From Deltaproteobacteria bacterium (GTDB lineage Bacteria > Desulfobacterota > Binatia > UTPRO1): a stretch of 39,060 bases of DNA. Every line of letters begins with the position of its first letter. The first letter of the stretch is position 1. A program made the translations under genes and the position numbers. Below, piece after piece: positions 31,221-39,060 of this stretch. Where the stretch lies: positions 1 through 39,060 of the forward strand of contig JAJCZP010000196.1 of NCBI GenBank assembly GCA_029262315.1. The letters are read 5' to 3'. The notes under the pieces were generated by a model that did not search any database, was not told where the DNA came from, and was given only the letters and a program-made list of their open reading frames with translations.

Positions 31221-32228
31221 TCAGCTCAGGCTGCGCCCGATGAAGATCGCGACATCGCGCATGCGATTCGAGAAGCCCCATTCGTTGTCGTACCACGACA
31301 GCACCTTCACCAAGTTGCCCTCGAGCACCGCCGTGAGCGGCGCGTCGAAGATCGACGAGTGCGGATTCCCGTTGAAATCGATCGAGACCATCGGGCCGGT
31401 CGAGTACTGCAGGATGCCCTTCAGCGGTCCGTCGGCGGCTTCCTTCATGGCGGCGTTCAGCTCTTCGACGCTCGTCTTCTTGTCGAGCTCGGCAACGAGA
31501 TCGACGATCGACACATTCGGGGTCGGGACGCGCATGGCCATGCCGTCGAGTTTGCCCTGCAGCTCGGGAAGTACGAGGCCGACGGCGCGGGCGGCGCCCG
31601 TGGTCGTCGGAATCATCGAGAGTGCGGCGGCGCGGGCACGTCGGAGGTCCGAGTGCGGCAGGTCGAGGATGCGCTGGTCGTTCGTATACGAGTGGATCGT
31701 CGTCATCAGGCCACGCCGGATGCCGAACTTCTCGTGGAGGGTCTTGGCGACCGGCGACAGGCAGTTCGTCGTGCAGGACGCGTTCGAGATGACGTGGTGG
31801 CGTGCGGGGTCGTAGGTGGTGTGATTCACGCCGTAGCAGACGGTCAGGTCGACGCCCTTGGCCGGCGCGGAGATGATGACTTTCTTGGCGCCCGCCTGCA
31901 GGTGCTTCGAGGCCTTCTCTTTGTCGGCGAACAGACCGGTCGACTCGAAGACGATGTCGACGTTCAGGTCCTTCCAGGGAAGATTGGCCGGATCGCGCTC
32001 CGCCGTGACCTTGATCTGCTTGCCATCGACGCTCAGCGAGCCATCGCCGTGCTGGATGTCGTTCGGCAGCGCGCCGTGTACCGAGTCATTCTTGAGCAGG
32101 TACGCCAGGGTCGACGCGTTGGTGATGTCGTTGACCGCAATGATGTCGATGTCCGGCGAGTCCATGCATGCACGGAACGCGAGCCGTCCGATACGGCCGA
32201 AGCCATTGATACCTACACGCACAGCCAT
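31221..32228 (-). CDS. gap: Glyceraldehyde-3-phosphate dehydrogenase (NAD-type)
   Basis: A 335-residue enzyme. The start ATG 32228 has GAGGAGG about 5 bp upstream and gives the standard N-terminus VGINGFGRIGRLAFR. The Asp in IIAVND suggests NAD rather than NADP. The catalytic Cys is in SNASCTTNCLSP, its His partner in TTIHSYTNDQ, and the C-terminal SWYDNEWGFSNRM block is intact. First gene of the operon, divergent from tolQ; a promoter candidate lies at 32261-32291. Confidence 0.98.
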   Translation of the reverse strand: MAVRVGINGFGRIGRLAFRACMDSPDIDIIAVNDITNASTLAYLLKNDSVHGALPNDIQHGDGSLSVDGKQIKVTAERDPANLPWKDLNVDIVFESTGLFADKEKASKHLQAGAKKVIISAPAKGVDLTVCYGVNHTTYDPARHHVISNASCTTNCLSPVAKTLHEKFGIRRGLMTTIHSYTNDQRILDLPHSDLRRARAAALSMIPTTTGAARAVGLVLPELQGKLDGMAMRVPTPNVSIVDLVAELDKKTSVEELNAAMKEAADGPLKGILQYSTGPMVSIDFNGNPHSSIFDAPLTAVLEGNLVKVLSWYDNEWGFSNRMRDVAIFIGRSLS

Positions 32229-32260
32229 GGAGTCCTCCTCAAAAGACCTGGGATAACGGA

Positions 32261-32291
32261 TTTGTATGTCATGGGGTCTCGAGGCGGTCAA
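32261..32291 (-). promoter_or_regulatory. Candidate promoter of the gap-pgk-tpiA-secG operon
   Basis: On the minus strand TTGACC (32291-32286) is a strong -35; CATACA 17 bp later or TACAAA 19 bp later (32266-32261) could be the -10. The leader to the gap ATG would be about 25-30 nt and includes the GAGGAGG site. Confidence 0.4.
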
Positions 32292-32391
32292 ATCAGCCTC
32301 TCCGCCGGTCGGGTCGCATTGACTGCCTCTGGACCCTGTACTACTGCTCGAACTGCTGCGGCTGGGCGTTGGGGGTGTAAGGAACAGACGT

Positions 32392-33141
32392 ATGGGGTGG
32401 TTCGCAGTTGGTATCCTGTCGACGCAGGTCGAGTCGTTGACGGATGCCCCGCAGAAGCAGTCCGTGCTCGAGATGATGCTCGGCGCCGGGCCCGTCGTGC
32501 AGCTCGTGCTCGTGATGCTGATCGGGTTCTCGGTGGTGAGTTGGGCCATCATCTTCATGAAACGGATGGAGATTCGCCGGGCCGAGCGGCAGTCCGACCG
32601 GTTCATCGAGATCTTCTGGGATGCCAAGAACCTGAGCGCGATCAACACGGCGAGCCTCGACTTGAAGGCAAGCCCCGTCGCCCAGGTCTTTCGCTCGGGG
32701 TATCAAGAACTGGTGCGGTTCACGCGGGCCAAGCGGCAACAGGAGGGCGGCGAGGAGCTGTCGACCGAGCTGGGCGGTGTCGCCAACGTCGAGCGTGCGA
32801 TGAAACGCGCCACGTCGCAGGAGATCACCAAGCTCGAGCGCTCGTTGACGTTTCTTGCCACGACCGCGAGCGCGGCGCCCTTTGTCGGGCTCTTCGGCAC
32901 GGTCTGGGGCATCATGAACGCTTTTCGGGGGCTCAGCGTCACGCAGTCGTCGAGTATCCAGGCCGTGGCCCCGGGGATATCCGAGGCGCTCGTGGCGACG
33001 GCAATCGGCCTGGCGGCCGCGATTCCCGCGGTCATGGCCTTCAACCATTTCGCCGGGCGCGTTCGTGTGCTGGCGGCCGAGATGGACAACTTCGGCGCCG
33101 AGTTCCTGAACATCGCCGAACGGCACTTCCTCAAGCGGTGA
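32392..33141 (+). CDS. tolQ: TolQ, proton-channel subunit of the Tol-Pal system
   Basis: A 249-residue MotA/TolQ/ExbB-family inner-membrane protein. TM1 lies in VVQLVLVMLIGFSVVSWAIIF, followed by a cytoplasmic helical domain; TM2 and TM3 are in LTFLATTASAAPFVGLFGTVWGIM and the ISEALVATAIGLAAAIPAVMAFN region. The Thr-Ala-Pro/GLFGTVWG and EAL-xATAxGL blocks line the proton path. AAGGA is 8 bp before the ATG at 32392. First gene of the Tol-Pal operon; tolR follows after 16 bp. Confidence 0.96.
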   Translation: MGWFAVGILSTQVESLTDAPQKQSVLEMMLGAGPVVQLVLVMLIGFSVVSWAIIFMKRMEIRRAERQSDRFIEIFWDAKNLSAINTASLDLKASPVAQVFRSGYQELVRFTRAKRQQEGGEELSTELGGVANVERAMKRATSQEITKLERSLTFLATTASAAPFVGLFGTVWGIMNAFRGLSVTQSSSIQAVAPGISEALVATAIGLAAAIPAVMAFNHFAGRVRVLAAEMDNFGAEFLNIAERHFLKR

Positions 33142-33157
33142 GGCGCGGGGTCTAGGG

Positions 33158-33571
<414 letters not shown>

Positions 33572-33592
33572 GTCGCGACGGCCGGGGCAGCC

Positions 33593-34624
33593 ATGGAAGG
33601 TGAGCGGCCGGCGCCGAGCAGCCGGCGAAGGATCGACGGCACCATTCTCTTCGGTGGAATCCTGTCGGCACTCCTGCACGCGATTGGCGTGGCGCTCCTG
33701 TTGATGACCCCCACACGCGTGCAGCCGCTCGAGCAGACCGCCTACACGGTCGAGGTCGTCGATCCCGATGCGCTGGGTGGAGAACTTCTCGAGGGTCCCA
33801 TCGGGGCGGTGGCGGGTGCCGAGCCAGACGAGCCCGAACCGGAACCGGAGCCGGAGCCCGAACCGGTGCCGCCTGAGCCCGAACGGATCGCCAAGGCAGA
33901 GCCGCCCGAGCCGGAGCCCGATGCGGCACTCGTCGAGCAGGTGCGTCCGACGCCGCGCGCGACGGCTTCCAAACCCACGGCGCGGCCAAAGCCAAAGCCG
34001 ACGCTGACCAAGGTCGCCAAGGTCGTGAAACGGACGCCGGTGGCGAAGAAGACCGCCGCACCGGCGCCCAAGCGCGCGGCCGCACCGAAGAAGACCGCCG
34101 CGCCCGCTCCCCAGAAGGTCGCGGCGGCAAAGAAGGCGACCAAGCCCGGGCCGGCGGCGGGGGCTGGCGCTAGTGGCGGCGAGCCGGATCTCGACAGCAG
34201 GCTCTCGGCCGCGATTGCCGGACTCGACAGCAAAGGCGCGCCAGGCCGTGGCTTGGGGGGGACAGCCCAAACCCAAACGGGTCCGCCCGGTGTTGGGGGC
34301 GAGGGCCCGGGCGGCGGTGGCCAGGTCCGCGGGCTCAAGTTCGTCGCGTACTACACGCAGATGTTGGCGCGCATCAAAGGCCGCTGGGCGTGGGCGGGTG
34401 ATCGTCTGGACCTCAGCGTCACGGTGCGGTTCAGTATTCTACCGTCGGGCGACATCGCGAACCTGCGCCTCGTTGAGCGCTCGGGCGATGCGACATACGA
34501 TGCCTCCGTGCAGCGGGCGATCAAAGGTGCGAGCCCGTTCGCACCACCGCCTGAGGAGTATCAGCGAGACTTCGCCGACGTCGAGTTGACGTTCCGCCCG
34601 GCGGATCTGGAGGTGTCCGGATGA
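33593..34624 (+). CDS. tolA: TolA-like energy-transducing protein (TonB-type C-terminal domain)
   Basis: A 343-residue protein with one N-terminal TM (ILFGGILSALLHAIGVALLLM), which contains the Ser-x3-His-type motif of TonB/TolA proteins (SALLHA). A long Pro/Glu then Lys/Pro/Ala-rich linker (about 80-190) spans the periplasm, a Gly-rich stretch follows, and the C-terminal 100 residues form a TolA/TonB-C domain (FVAYYTQMLARIKGRWAW, VTVRFSILPSGDIANLRLVE). The linker is Lys-Pro rich, unlike the long helical linker of E. coli TolA. The stop overlaps the tolB start as ATGA. Identity rests partly on the operon. Confidence 0.92.
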   Translation: MEGERPAPSSRRRIDGTILFGGILSALLHAIGVALLLMTPTRVQPLEQTAYTVEVVDPDALGGELLEGPIGAVAGAEPDEPEPEPEPEPEPVPPEPERIAKAEPPEPEPDAALVEQVRPTPRATASKPTARPKPKPTLTKVAKVVKRTPVAKKTAAPAPKRAAAPKKTAAPAPQKVAAAKKATKPGPAAGAGASGGEPDLDSRLSAAIAGLDSKGAPGRGLGGTAQTQTGPPGVGGEGPGGGGQVRGLKFVAYYTQMLARIKGRWAWAGDRLDLSVTVRFSILPSGDIANLRLVERSGDATYDASVQRAIKGASPFAPPPEEYQRDFADVELTFRPADLEVSG

Positions 34625-35949
34625 TGATGAACCAGCAGCACGCGCGTGAGCGCGCCGTCCGAGGTGCGGCGCTGCTCGTGGCGGCCCTGCTCGCGGTCAC
34701 GCCGCGTGCCGAGGCCCAGGTGCGCGGTACAATCGTCGGGCCCGGTGCGGCGCGGCAGGCCATCGCGGTCTCGCCGTTGCAGACCAACGGCATGCCGCCA
34801 CGGGAAGGGGAGCGGTTCGCCGATATTCTCGGGAAGGATCTCGAGCTGTCGGGCCTCTTCCGGGTCGTGGATCGCGCGGCCTATCTCGAAGACCCGCAAA
34901 CCTCGGGCGTGACGACCGGGACGATCGATTTTCGCGATTGGTCCACGATCGGCGCGCAGGCCCTGGTCAAAGGGAAGCTCGAGCGGGACGGCGATCAGCT
35001 CGTCGTCGAGCTCAGATTGTTCGACGTCGTCGAGGGACGCCAGCTCGGTGGGAAGCGCTATCGAGCGAAGTCGGGAGAGCTCCGGCGCATCGCGCACCGT
35101 TTCGCCGACGAGATCATGCTGCTGGTGACGGGAGAACGCGGCCCGTTCGATTCGCGCATCGCATTCGTCTCTCGTACGGAGGGCCGGTTCAAGGAGCTGG
35201 TGATGATGTCGCTCGATGGTGGCGATCTTCGGGCCTTGACCAAAGAGCGGTCGATCGTGCTCTCGCCGAGTTGGAGCGGAGGCGTGCGATCACTGCTGTT
35301 CACGTCGTTCCGACGTGGGAACCCGAGCCTGTATCGGCTCACGCTCGGCGCTCCCGCGCCGACGTTGGTCTCGGCGCGCGACGGGCTGAACCTCGGTGGT
35401 CATGCGTCCCCCGGGGGGCGGGCCATTGCCGTCGCGCTCGAGCGCCGTGGCAATACCGACATCGCGTTGATCGATCCCGACGGGAAACTGATCCACTTCG
35501 TTACACATGGCCGCGCGATCGATGTGTCTCCTTCCTGGTCGCCCGACGGTCGGCGGTTGGCGTTCTGCTCGGATCGAGGTGGCGGCCCGCAGATCTATAC
35601 GGTCGATGCCCGCGGCGGTGAGCCCAAGCGTGTGACATTCAAGGGCGGCTACAACACCTCGCCGACGTGGTCTCCCAAAGGCGATCGGCTGGCGTACGCC
35701 AGTCGGGTGCAGGGCCGATTCCAGATCTTCACGACCGATCTGCCCGGGCGCGACGTCGTGCAGGTCACGCAGACGGGCGACAACGAGGATCCTTCGTGGT
35801 CACCGGATGGTCGCTACCTGGTGTTTAGCTCGACACGCGATGGGCCGCGCGGCATATATCTTTCGGATGTGAGTGGACGCCACCAGCGTCGATTGACCGC
35901 CCCAGGGGGCGATGATAGCAGTCCGACCTGGTCGCGACGTCTCGATTGA
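34621..35949 (+). CDS. tolB: TolB, periplasmic beta-propeller
   Basis: A 442-residue exported protein. A signal peptide (GAALLVAALLAVTPRAEA) is followed by the TolB N-terminal domain (IAVSPLQTN, FADILGKDLELSGLFRVVD, IDFRDWSTIGAQALVKGKL) and then a six-bladed propeller of PD40 repeats with SPSWSGG, SPSWSPDGRRLAF, SPTWSPKGDRLAY, DPSWSPDGRYLVF, SPTWSRRLD motifs. It binds Pal and outer-membrane lipoproteins and is released by TolA. ATG 34621 overlaps the tolA stop. Confidence 0.98.
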   Translation: MMMNQQHARERAVRGAALLVAALLAVTPRAEAQVRGTIVGPGAARQAIAVSPLQTNGMPPREGERFADILGKDLELSGLFRVVDRAAYLEDPQTSGVTTGTIDFRDWSTIGAQALVKGKLERDGDQLVVELRLFDVVEGRQLGGKRYRAKSGELRRIAHRFADEIMLLVTGERGPFDSRIAFVSRTEGRFKELVMMSLDGGDLRALTKERSIVLSPSWSGGVRSLLFTSFRRGNPSLYRLTLGAPAPTLVSARDGLNLGGHASPGGRAIAVALERRGNTDIALIDPDGKLIHFVTHGRAIDVSPSWSPDGRRLAFCSDRGGGPQIYTVDARGGEPKRVTFKGGYNTSPTWSPKGDRLAYASRVQGRFQIFTTDLPGRDVVQVTQTGDNEDPSWSPDGRYLVFSSTRDGPRGIYLSDVSGRHQRRLTAPGGDDSSPTWSRRLD

Positions 35950-35978
35950 GGGTGAAACCGTTGGTGAGGAGGGGCTGC

Positions 35979-36557
35979 ATGGCACGAACCATCCGCCTGG
36001 CGACGGCTGCGACCGTCCCGTTCGTTGTTCCGCTCGTGGTCTTAGGCCTCGTGCTCAGCGGGTGCGTCAAGAAGCCCACGGCGCTCGACGACGGTGCGCC
36101 GTACGATGCGGCGTCGGCGGGTACGGCGCCCGGGAGTGGTCTTGGCGCGGATGGCGCGAGCGACACCAATCCGGAGAGCAGCCTCGAGCGCTATCGCCGC
36201 GGCCTGGCCCCGGACGAAGGCGGCATCCTGAAAGATGTGCCCTTCGGCTACGACTCGTACGAGCTCAACGCCGCCGGGCGTGACATCCTTGCGGCGAATG
36301 CCGCCTGGTTGAACGAGAATCCAGGGACCCGCACCGAGATTGAGGGCCATTCCGATGACCGTGGCACCATAGAGTACAATCTCGCGTTGGGGGCGCGCCG
36401 AGCCAAGGCCGCCAAGGACTATCTCGTGTCTCTGGGGATCGCTCCCGATCGCCTGTCGACGATCAGCTACGGGGAAGAACTTCCGCTCTGTCGCGACTCG
36501 AACGAGTCCTGCTACGGCCGGAACCGCCGCGTGCATTTCATTCCGCCCGGTCCGTAG
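35979..36557 (+). CDS. pal: Pal, peptidoglycan-associated lipoprotein
   Basis: A 192-residue outer-membrane lipoprotein. The start ATG 35979 has GAGGAGGGG 5 bp upstream and gives a canonical signal ending LVLSGC (Cys29); an in-frame TTG at 35946 is less likely. A Gly/Ala/Asp linker leads to the OmpA-C domain: DVPFGYDSYELN, then TRTEIEGHSDDRGTIEYNLALGARRA with the diaminopimelate-binding Asp and Arg, then RLSTISYGEELPLC and RNRRVHF. It anchors the outer membrane to peptidoglycan. tolB ends 29 bp upstream. Confidence 0.97.
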   Translation: MARTIRLATAATVPFVVPLVVLGLVLSGCVKKPTALDDGAPYDAASAGTAPGSGLGADGASDTNPESSLERYRRGLAPDEGGILKDVPFGYDSYELNAAGRDILAANAAWLNENPGTRTEIEGHSDDRGTIEYNLALGARRAKAAKDYLVSLGIAPDRLSTISYGEELPLCRDSNESCYGRNRRVHFIPPGP

Positions 36558-36593
36558 CGGCCACGCGGATTCGAAAGAGCAGCGACCCCGCAA

Positions 36594-37421
36594 TTGTCGG
36601 ACGCCACGCACGATGGTAAGAGCACGGCTGTGGGTGCGCGTTTCGCCGTGATGGTAGGCGTCTTGGTCGTGACAACGGCCGGATGCGCTACGCAGGCCGA
36701 TATTCAAGAGTTACGCCGGGAGCAGCGGCGGCTCAGCGGCCGCATGGCGGACACACGCGTCGGCCTCGAGGCGATGCAGCGCGACATGGCCAAGCTGCGG
36801 GGGCGCATCGACGAGGAGCGACACGCGCGTGGCGCTCCGGGTGGCAACGATCGCATCCGGGAGTTGGAGGCACGGCTTGCGCTCATGGAGGATGGCGAGC
36901 AGTTGCCGGTCGAACTCGGCACCGAGACGGAGACCGACGGCGCACCGATGAGCGAGCAGCCCGGCGAGCAGACCGCGGCCGTTCCGCCACCCGCCGATCA
37001 GCCCGCGGAAGCCGGGTCCGATGCACCTGCCGCCGAGGCGCCGCCGGGCGCACCTGAAGAGTATCGCAAGGGCCTGTCGCAGGTGCAGTCGCGCGAGTAC
37101 GACCGGGCGATCCAGAGCTTCCGAAGCTTTCTCCGGACCAACGGTGAGTCGCCGTTGGCACCGAACGCGCACTACTGGATCGGCGACTCGTACTTCATGT
37201 TGGGTGACTACTATCAGGCGATCCTCAACTTCAACGACGTGCGGCAGCGTTACGCAAGCAGCGATCGCGCGCCGGCGGCGGTGCTCAAGATCGGTCTCGC
37301 ATTCCAGAAGATGGGGAACAAGACCGAGGCGCGACTGGCGTTCCAGAAGGTCGTCCAGGACTACCCGGCCTCGCCGGAAGCAACCAAAGCCAAGGAGCAA
37401 CTGCAGGCACTGCGCAGCTGA
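36594..37421 (+). CDS. cpoB: CpoB/YbgF-type Tol-Pal associated TPR protein
   Basis: A 275-residue predicted lipoprotein (VMVGVLVVTTAGC). An N-terminal coiled coil follows (IQELRREQRRLSGRMADTR, VGLEAMQRDMAKLRG), then an acidic Pro/Ala linker, and three TPRs in the C-terminal 130 residues (EYRKGLSQVQSREYDRAIQS, NAHYWIGDSYFMLGDYYQAI, APAAVLKIGLAFQKMGNKTEA). E. coli CpoB is periplasmic and links Tol to PBP1B; here the lipobox suggests membrane anchoring. The start is uncertain: TTG 36594 or GTG 36630, neither with a strong SD. Confidence 0.92.
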   Translation: MSDATHDGKSTAVGARFAVMVGVLVVTTAGCATQADIQELRREQRRLSGRMADTRVGLEAMQRDMAKLRGRIDEERHARGAPGGNDRIRELEARLALMEDGEQLPVELGTETETDGAPMSEQPGEQTAAVPPPADQPAEAGSDAPAAEAPPGAPEEYRKGLSQVQSREYDRAIQSFRSFLRTNGESPLAPNAHYWIGDSYFMLGDYYQAILNFNDVRQRYASSDRAPAAVLKIGLAFQKMGNKTEARLAFQKVVQDYPASPEATKAKEQLQALRS

Positions 37422-37430
37422 GGACGACCC

Positions 37431-38363
37431 GTGGAGGTCATCCGCCACATCGTCTCGCATCCTCGGCGCTTTCAGGCGCCCGTGGTCACCCTGGGGAATT
37501 TCGACGGGATCCACCGCGGGCACCAGGCCATTCTCGGCCGCGTTGTCGCCGACGCGCGCGCGCGTGGGGAGATCTCCGTCGCGCTGACCTTCGAGCCGCA
37601 TCCTGTCGCGGTCCTGCGTCCGGAGGCCGCGCCGCCCAAGCTGGCCTCGTTGCCCGATCGTCTCCGCATGATGGGGGAGGCCGGGGTCGATGTCATCGTG
37701 TTGCAGCGGTTTACGCGCGCGTTCGCGGCCGGCACGGCCGAGGACTTCGTGCGACGCTTTCTGGTCGAGCGCTTGCACGCGGGCAAGGTCGTCGTCGGGC
37801 ACACGGTCAACTTCGGCCAGGGGCGACGTGGCGATGCGGTATTGCTCGAACGTCTCGGAGCCGAGTACGGCTACGAGCTCGAGGTGGTCGGTCCGGTGCG
37901 CGTGGGCGAGCATGTCGTGTCGAGTTCCGTCGTGCGGCGTGCCGTCGAAGAGGGGGACATGCGCTTGGCCACGGCGTTGCTCGGTCGCCGGCATTGTGCC
38001 CCGGGTGTGATCGAGCGTGGCGACGGGCGCGGTGCGACGATCGGATTTCCCACGGCGAACGTCCGCGTGCGGACCGCCATGCTGCCTCCGGATGGCGTGT
38101 ACGCCGTGTGGACCGACCTGTCGGGAACGAGACGCCCCGGGGTGGCCAATGTCGGTCGCAAGCCAACGTTCGGCGCCGACCTGGCCCGCACGCTCGAGGT
38201 GCATATCTTCGACTTCAGTGACGATGTGTACGGGGCACGATGCGGGGTTGAGTTCGTGGAGCGCCTCCGCGGCGAGATTGCTTTTCCTTCGGTGGACGCA
38301 CTGGTGGCGCAGATCGGACGCGACGCCGAGCGGGCGCGCGCGCTGCTCGCCCTCGACGCGTAG
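37431..38363 (+). CDS. ribF: Bifunctional riboflavin kinase/FAD synthetase
   Basis: A 310-residue enzyme that makes FMN and FAD from riboflavin. The N-terminal nucleotidyltransferase part has VTLGNFDGIHRGHQAIL (HxGH), FEPHPVAVL and the SSSVVRRAVEEGDM switch region; the C-terminal kinase part has GDGRGATIGFPTANV and PPDGVYAVW, GVANVGRKPTF. The VGHTVNFGQGRRGD block departs from the usual VGxDFRFG. The GTG start at 37431 has GAGGA overlapping the cpoB stop. Its position 9 bp behind cpoB places flavin synthesis in the Tol-Pal transcript. Confidence 0.97.
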   Translation: MEVIRHIVSHPRRFQAPVVTLGNFDGIHRGHQAILGRVVADARARGEISVALTFEPHPVAVLRPEAAPPKLASLPDRLRMMGEAGVDVIVLQRFTRAFAAGTAEDFVRRFLVERLHAGKVVVGHTVNFGQGRRGDAVLLERLGAEYGYELEVVGPVRVGEHVVSSSVVRRAVEEGDMRLATALLGRRHCAPGVIERGDGRGATIGFPTANVRVRTAMLPPDGVYAVWTDLSGTRRPGVANVGRKPTFGADLARTLEVHIFDFSDDVYGARCGVEFVERLRGEIAFPSVDALVAQIGRDAERARALLALDA

Positions 38364-38370
38364 TTCGACC

Positions 38371-39060
38371 ATGGCCCGCCATGCATGGGTCGTGTCGTCG
38401 GACGACGCGGGTACGCGCCTCGATGTGCTCGTGGCGGGTGCCGCGCTCGGACTGAGTCGTTCACAGTCGCGGCAGCTGATCGCCAGCGGTCAGATTACCG
38501 TCGGCGGGCAGGTGCGGAAGCCGGGGTACCTGGTGCGCACCGATGATCGGGTGGTCGTCGAGGGGCAGCCGGCCGTGGCGCCGGTGCGGGCGTTGCCCGA
38601 GGACCTGCCGCTCGAGGCGCTCTACGAGGACGCGGTGTTGGTCGCGATCAACAAGGCGCCCGGGATGGTGGTTCATCCCGCGCCCGGGCGGTGGCACGGC
38701 ACGTTGGTGAACGCGTTGCTGCATCGGTGGGGGACACTACCGGCGGACGAGACGGAGCGGCCCGGTATCGTCCATCGGCTCGACCGGGACACGTCGGGCG
38801 TGATCGTCGTCGCGCGGACATCGCAGGCGCTCGAGCATCTCGCGCGGCAGTTTCAACGTCGTACGGTAGCGAAGCGTTACCTCGCGATCGTCCGTGGCGT
38901 CGTGCGCCACGATGAGTTCGTGATCGACGCGGTCGTTGGGCGACATCCCACCGATCGGAAACGCATGTCGACGCGAACGCGACGCGGACGCGACGCGGTG
39001 ACTCGCGTGCTCGTGCGCGAGCGGTTTCGCCACGCCACGCTCGTCGAGGCGCAACCGAAG
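38371..39060 (+). CDS. rluD: RluD/RluA-family 23S rRNA pseudouridine synthase, 3'-truncated by window
   Basis: 230 codons are open to the window edge, and the gene continues beyond it. The N-terminal S4 RNA-binding domain is visible (AGTRLDVLVAGAALGLSRSQ, SRQLIASGQITVGGQVRKPG), then the catalytic domain: LVAINKAPGMVVHPAPG, GTLVNALLHRW, and the signature GIVHRLDRDTSGVIVVAR with catalytic Asp138. The large RluA-family architecture with S4 points to RluD (helix 69 of 23S rRNA), but without the C-terminus RluC is possible. ATG 38371 is 7 bp after ribF, likely the same transcript. Confidence 0.93.
   Translation, partial: MARHAWVVSSDDAGTRLDVLVAGAALGLSRSQSRQLIASGQITVGGQVRKPGYLVRTDDRVVVEGQPAVAPVRALPEDLPLEALYEDAVLVAINKAPGMVVHPAPGRWHGTLVNALLHRWGTLPADETERPGIVHRLDRDTSGVIVVARTSQALEHLARQFQRRTVAKRYLAIVRGVVRHDEFVIDAVVGRHPTDRKRMSTRTRRGRDAVTRVLVRERFRHATLVEAQPK

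Noticed and set aside
30729-33155. An 808-codon open frame on the plus strand across pgk, gap and tolQ
   Set aside because: It is antisense to two unmistakable glycolytic genes and out of frame with tolQ, with Arg/Asp/Gly-rich shadow composition and no domain.
36711-38372. A 553-codon minus-strand frame opposite cpoB and ribF
   Set aside because: It mirrors real genes with complete motifs on the plus strand and has no signal or domain.

Overview
The window is GC-rich, densely coded chromosomal DNA from a Gram-negative bacterium. It carries a complete tolQ-tolR-tolA-tolB-pal-cpoB cell-envelope operon, several predicted lipoproteins and periplasmic enzymes, a gap-pgk-tpiA-secG cluster, and large secreted proteins with IPT/TIG, thrombospondin-type-3, collagen-like, CSLREA and Cys-paired repeat domains. 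Together with two F420/Ddn-type oxidoreductases and a Thr-Pro-rich C-terminal tail, this points to a deltaproteobacterial-grade lineage such as Binatota, Myxococcota or Desulfobacterota relatives. That placement is inference from gene content, not a phylogenetic result.

Layout. 1-8.5 kb: the end of a secreted lipoprotein gene, a ClC chloride transporter with CBS and TrkA-C domains, a sulfatase-superfamily lipoprotein, a MATE exporter, a polytopic GT-C-like membrane protein and a fatty-acid-hydroxylase/sterol-desaturase family enzyme. 8.3-12 kb: a small unknown gene, a Ddn-like oxidoreductase, a secondary-metabolism/lipid-type set (lipase, SDR) and a methyltransferase resembling sterol/phospholipid methyltransferases. 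12.2-17 kb: two translationally coupled exported proteins, one with a short collagen-like stretch and one of 1373 residues with many modules. 17.7-19.7 kb: a periplasmic alkylsulfatase.

19.9-21.9 kb is the most unusual part. Two gap-free 118-bp repeats, each ending in a copy of the 3' end of tRNA-Leu, and the intact tRNA-Leu(GAG) gene itself divide the region into two units of about 0.9-1.0 kb. Each unit holds one toxin-antitoxin-like gene pair: a small protein plus a nucleotidyltransferase broken by an in-frame stop, then DUF433 plus DUF5615/PIN-like. No recombinase is visible. This looks like serial insertion of small cargo units at a tRNA gene.

22-28.7 kb: a helical, possibly ferritin-like protein, a duplicated-domain secreted protein, a CSLREA beta-solenoid with an array of paired cysteines, a second sulfatase-superfamily protein, a ribbon-helix-helix/MazF toxin-antitoxin pair and a second Ddn-like protein. 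28.7-32.2 kb (minus strand): gap, pgk, tpiA and secG, transcribed in that order. 32.4-39 kb (plus strand): the Tol-Pal operon continuing with only 7-9 bp gaps into ribF and a truncated rluD-type pseudouridine synthase gene. gap and tolQ are divergent from a shared 163-bp region.
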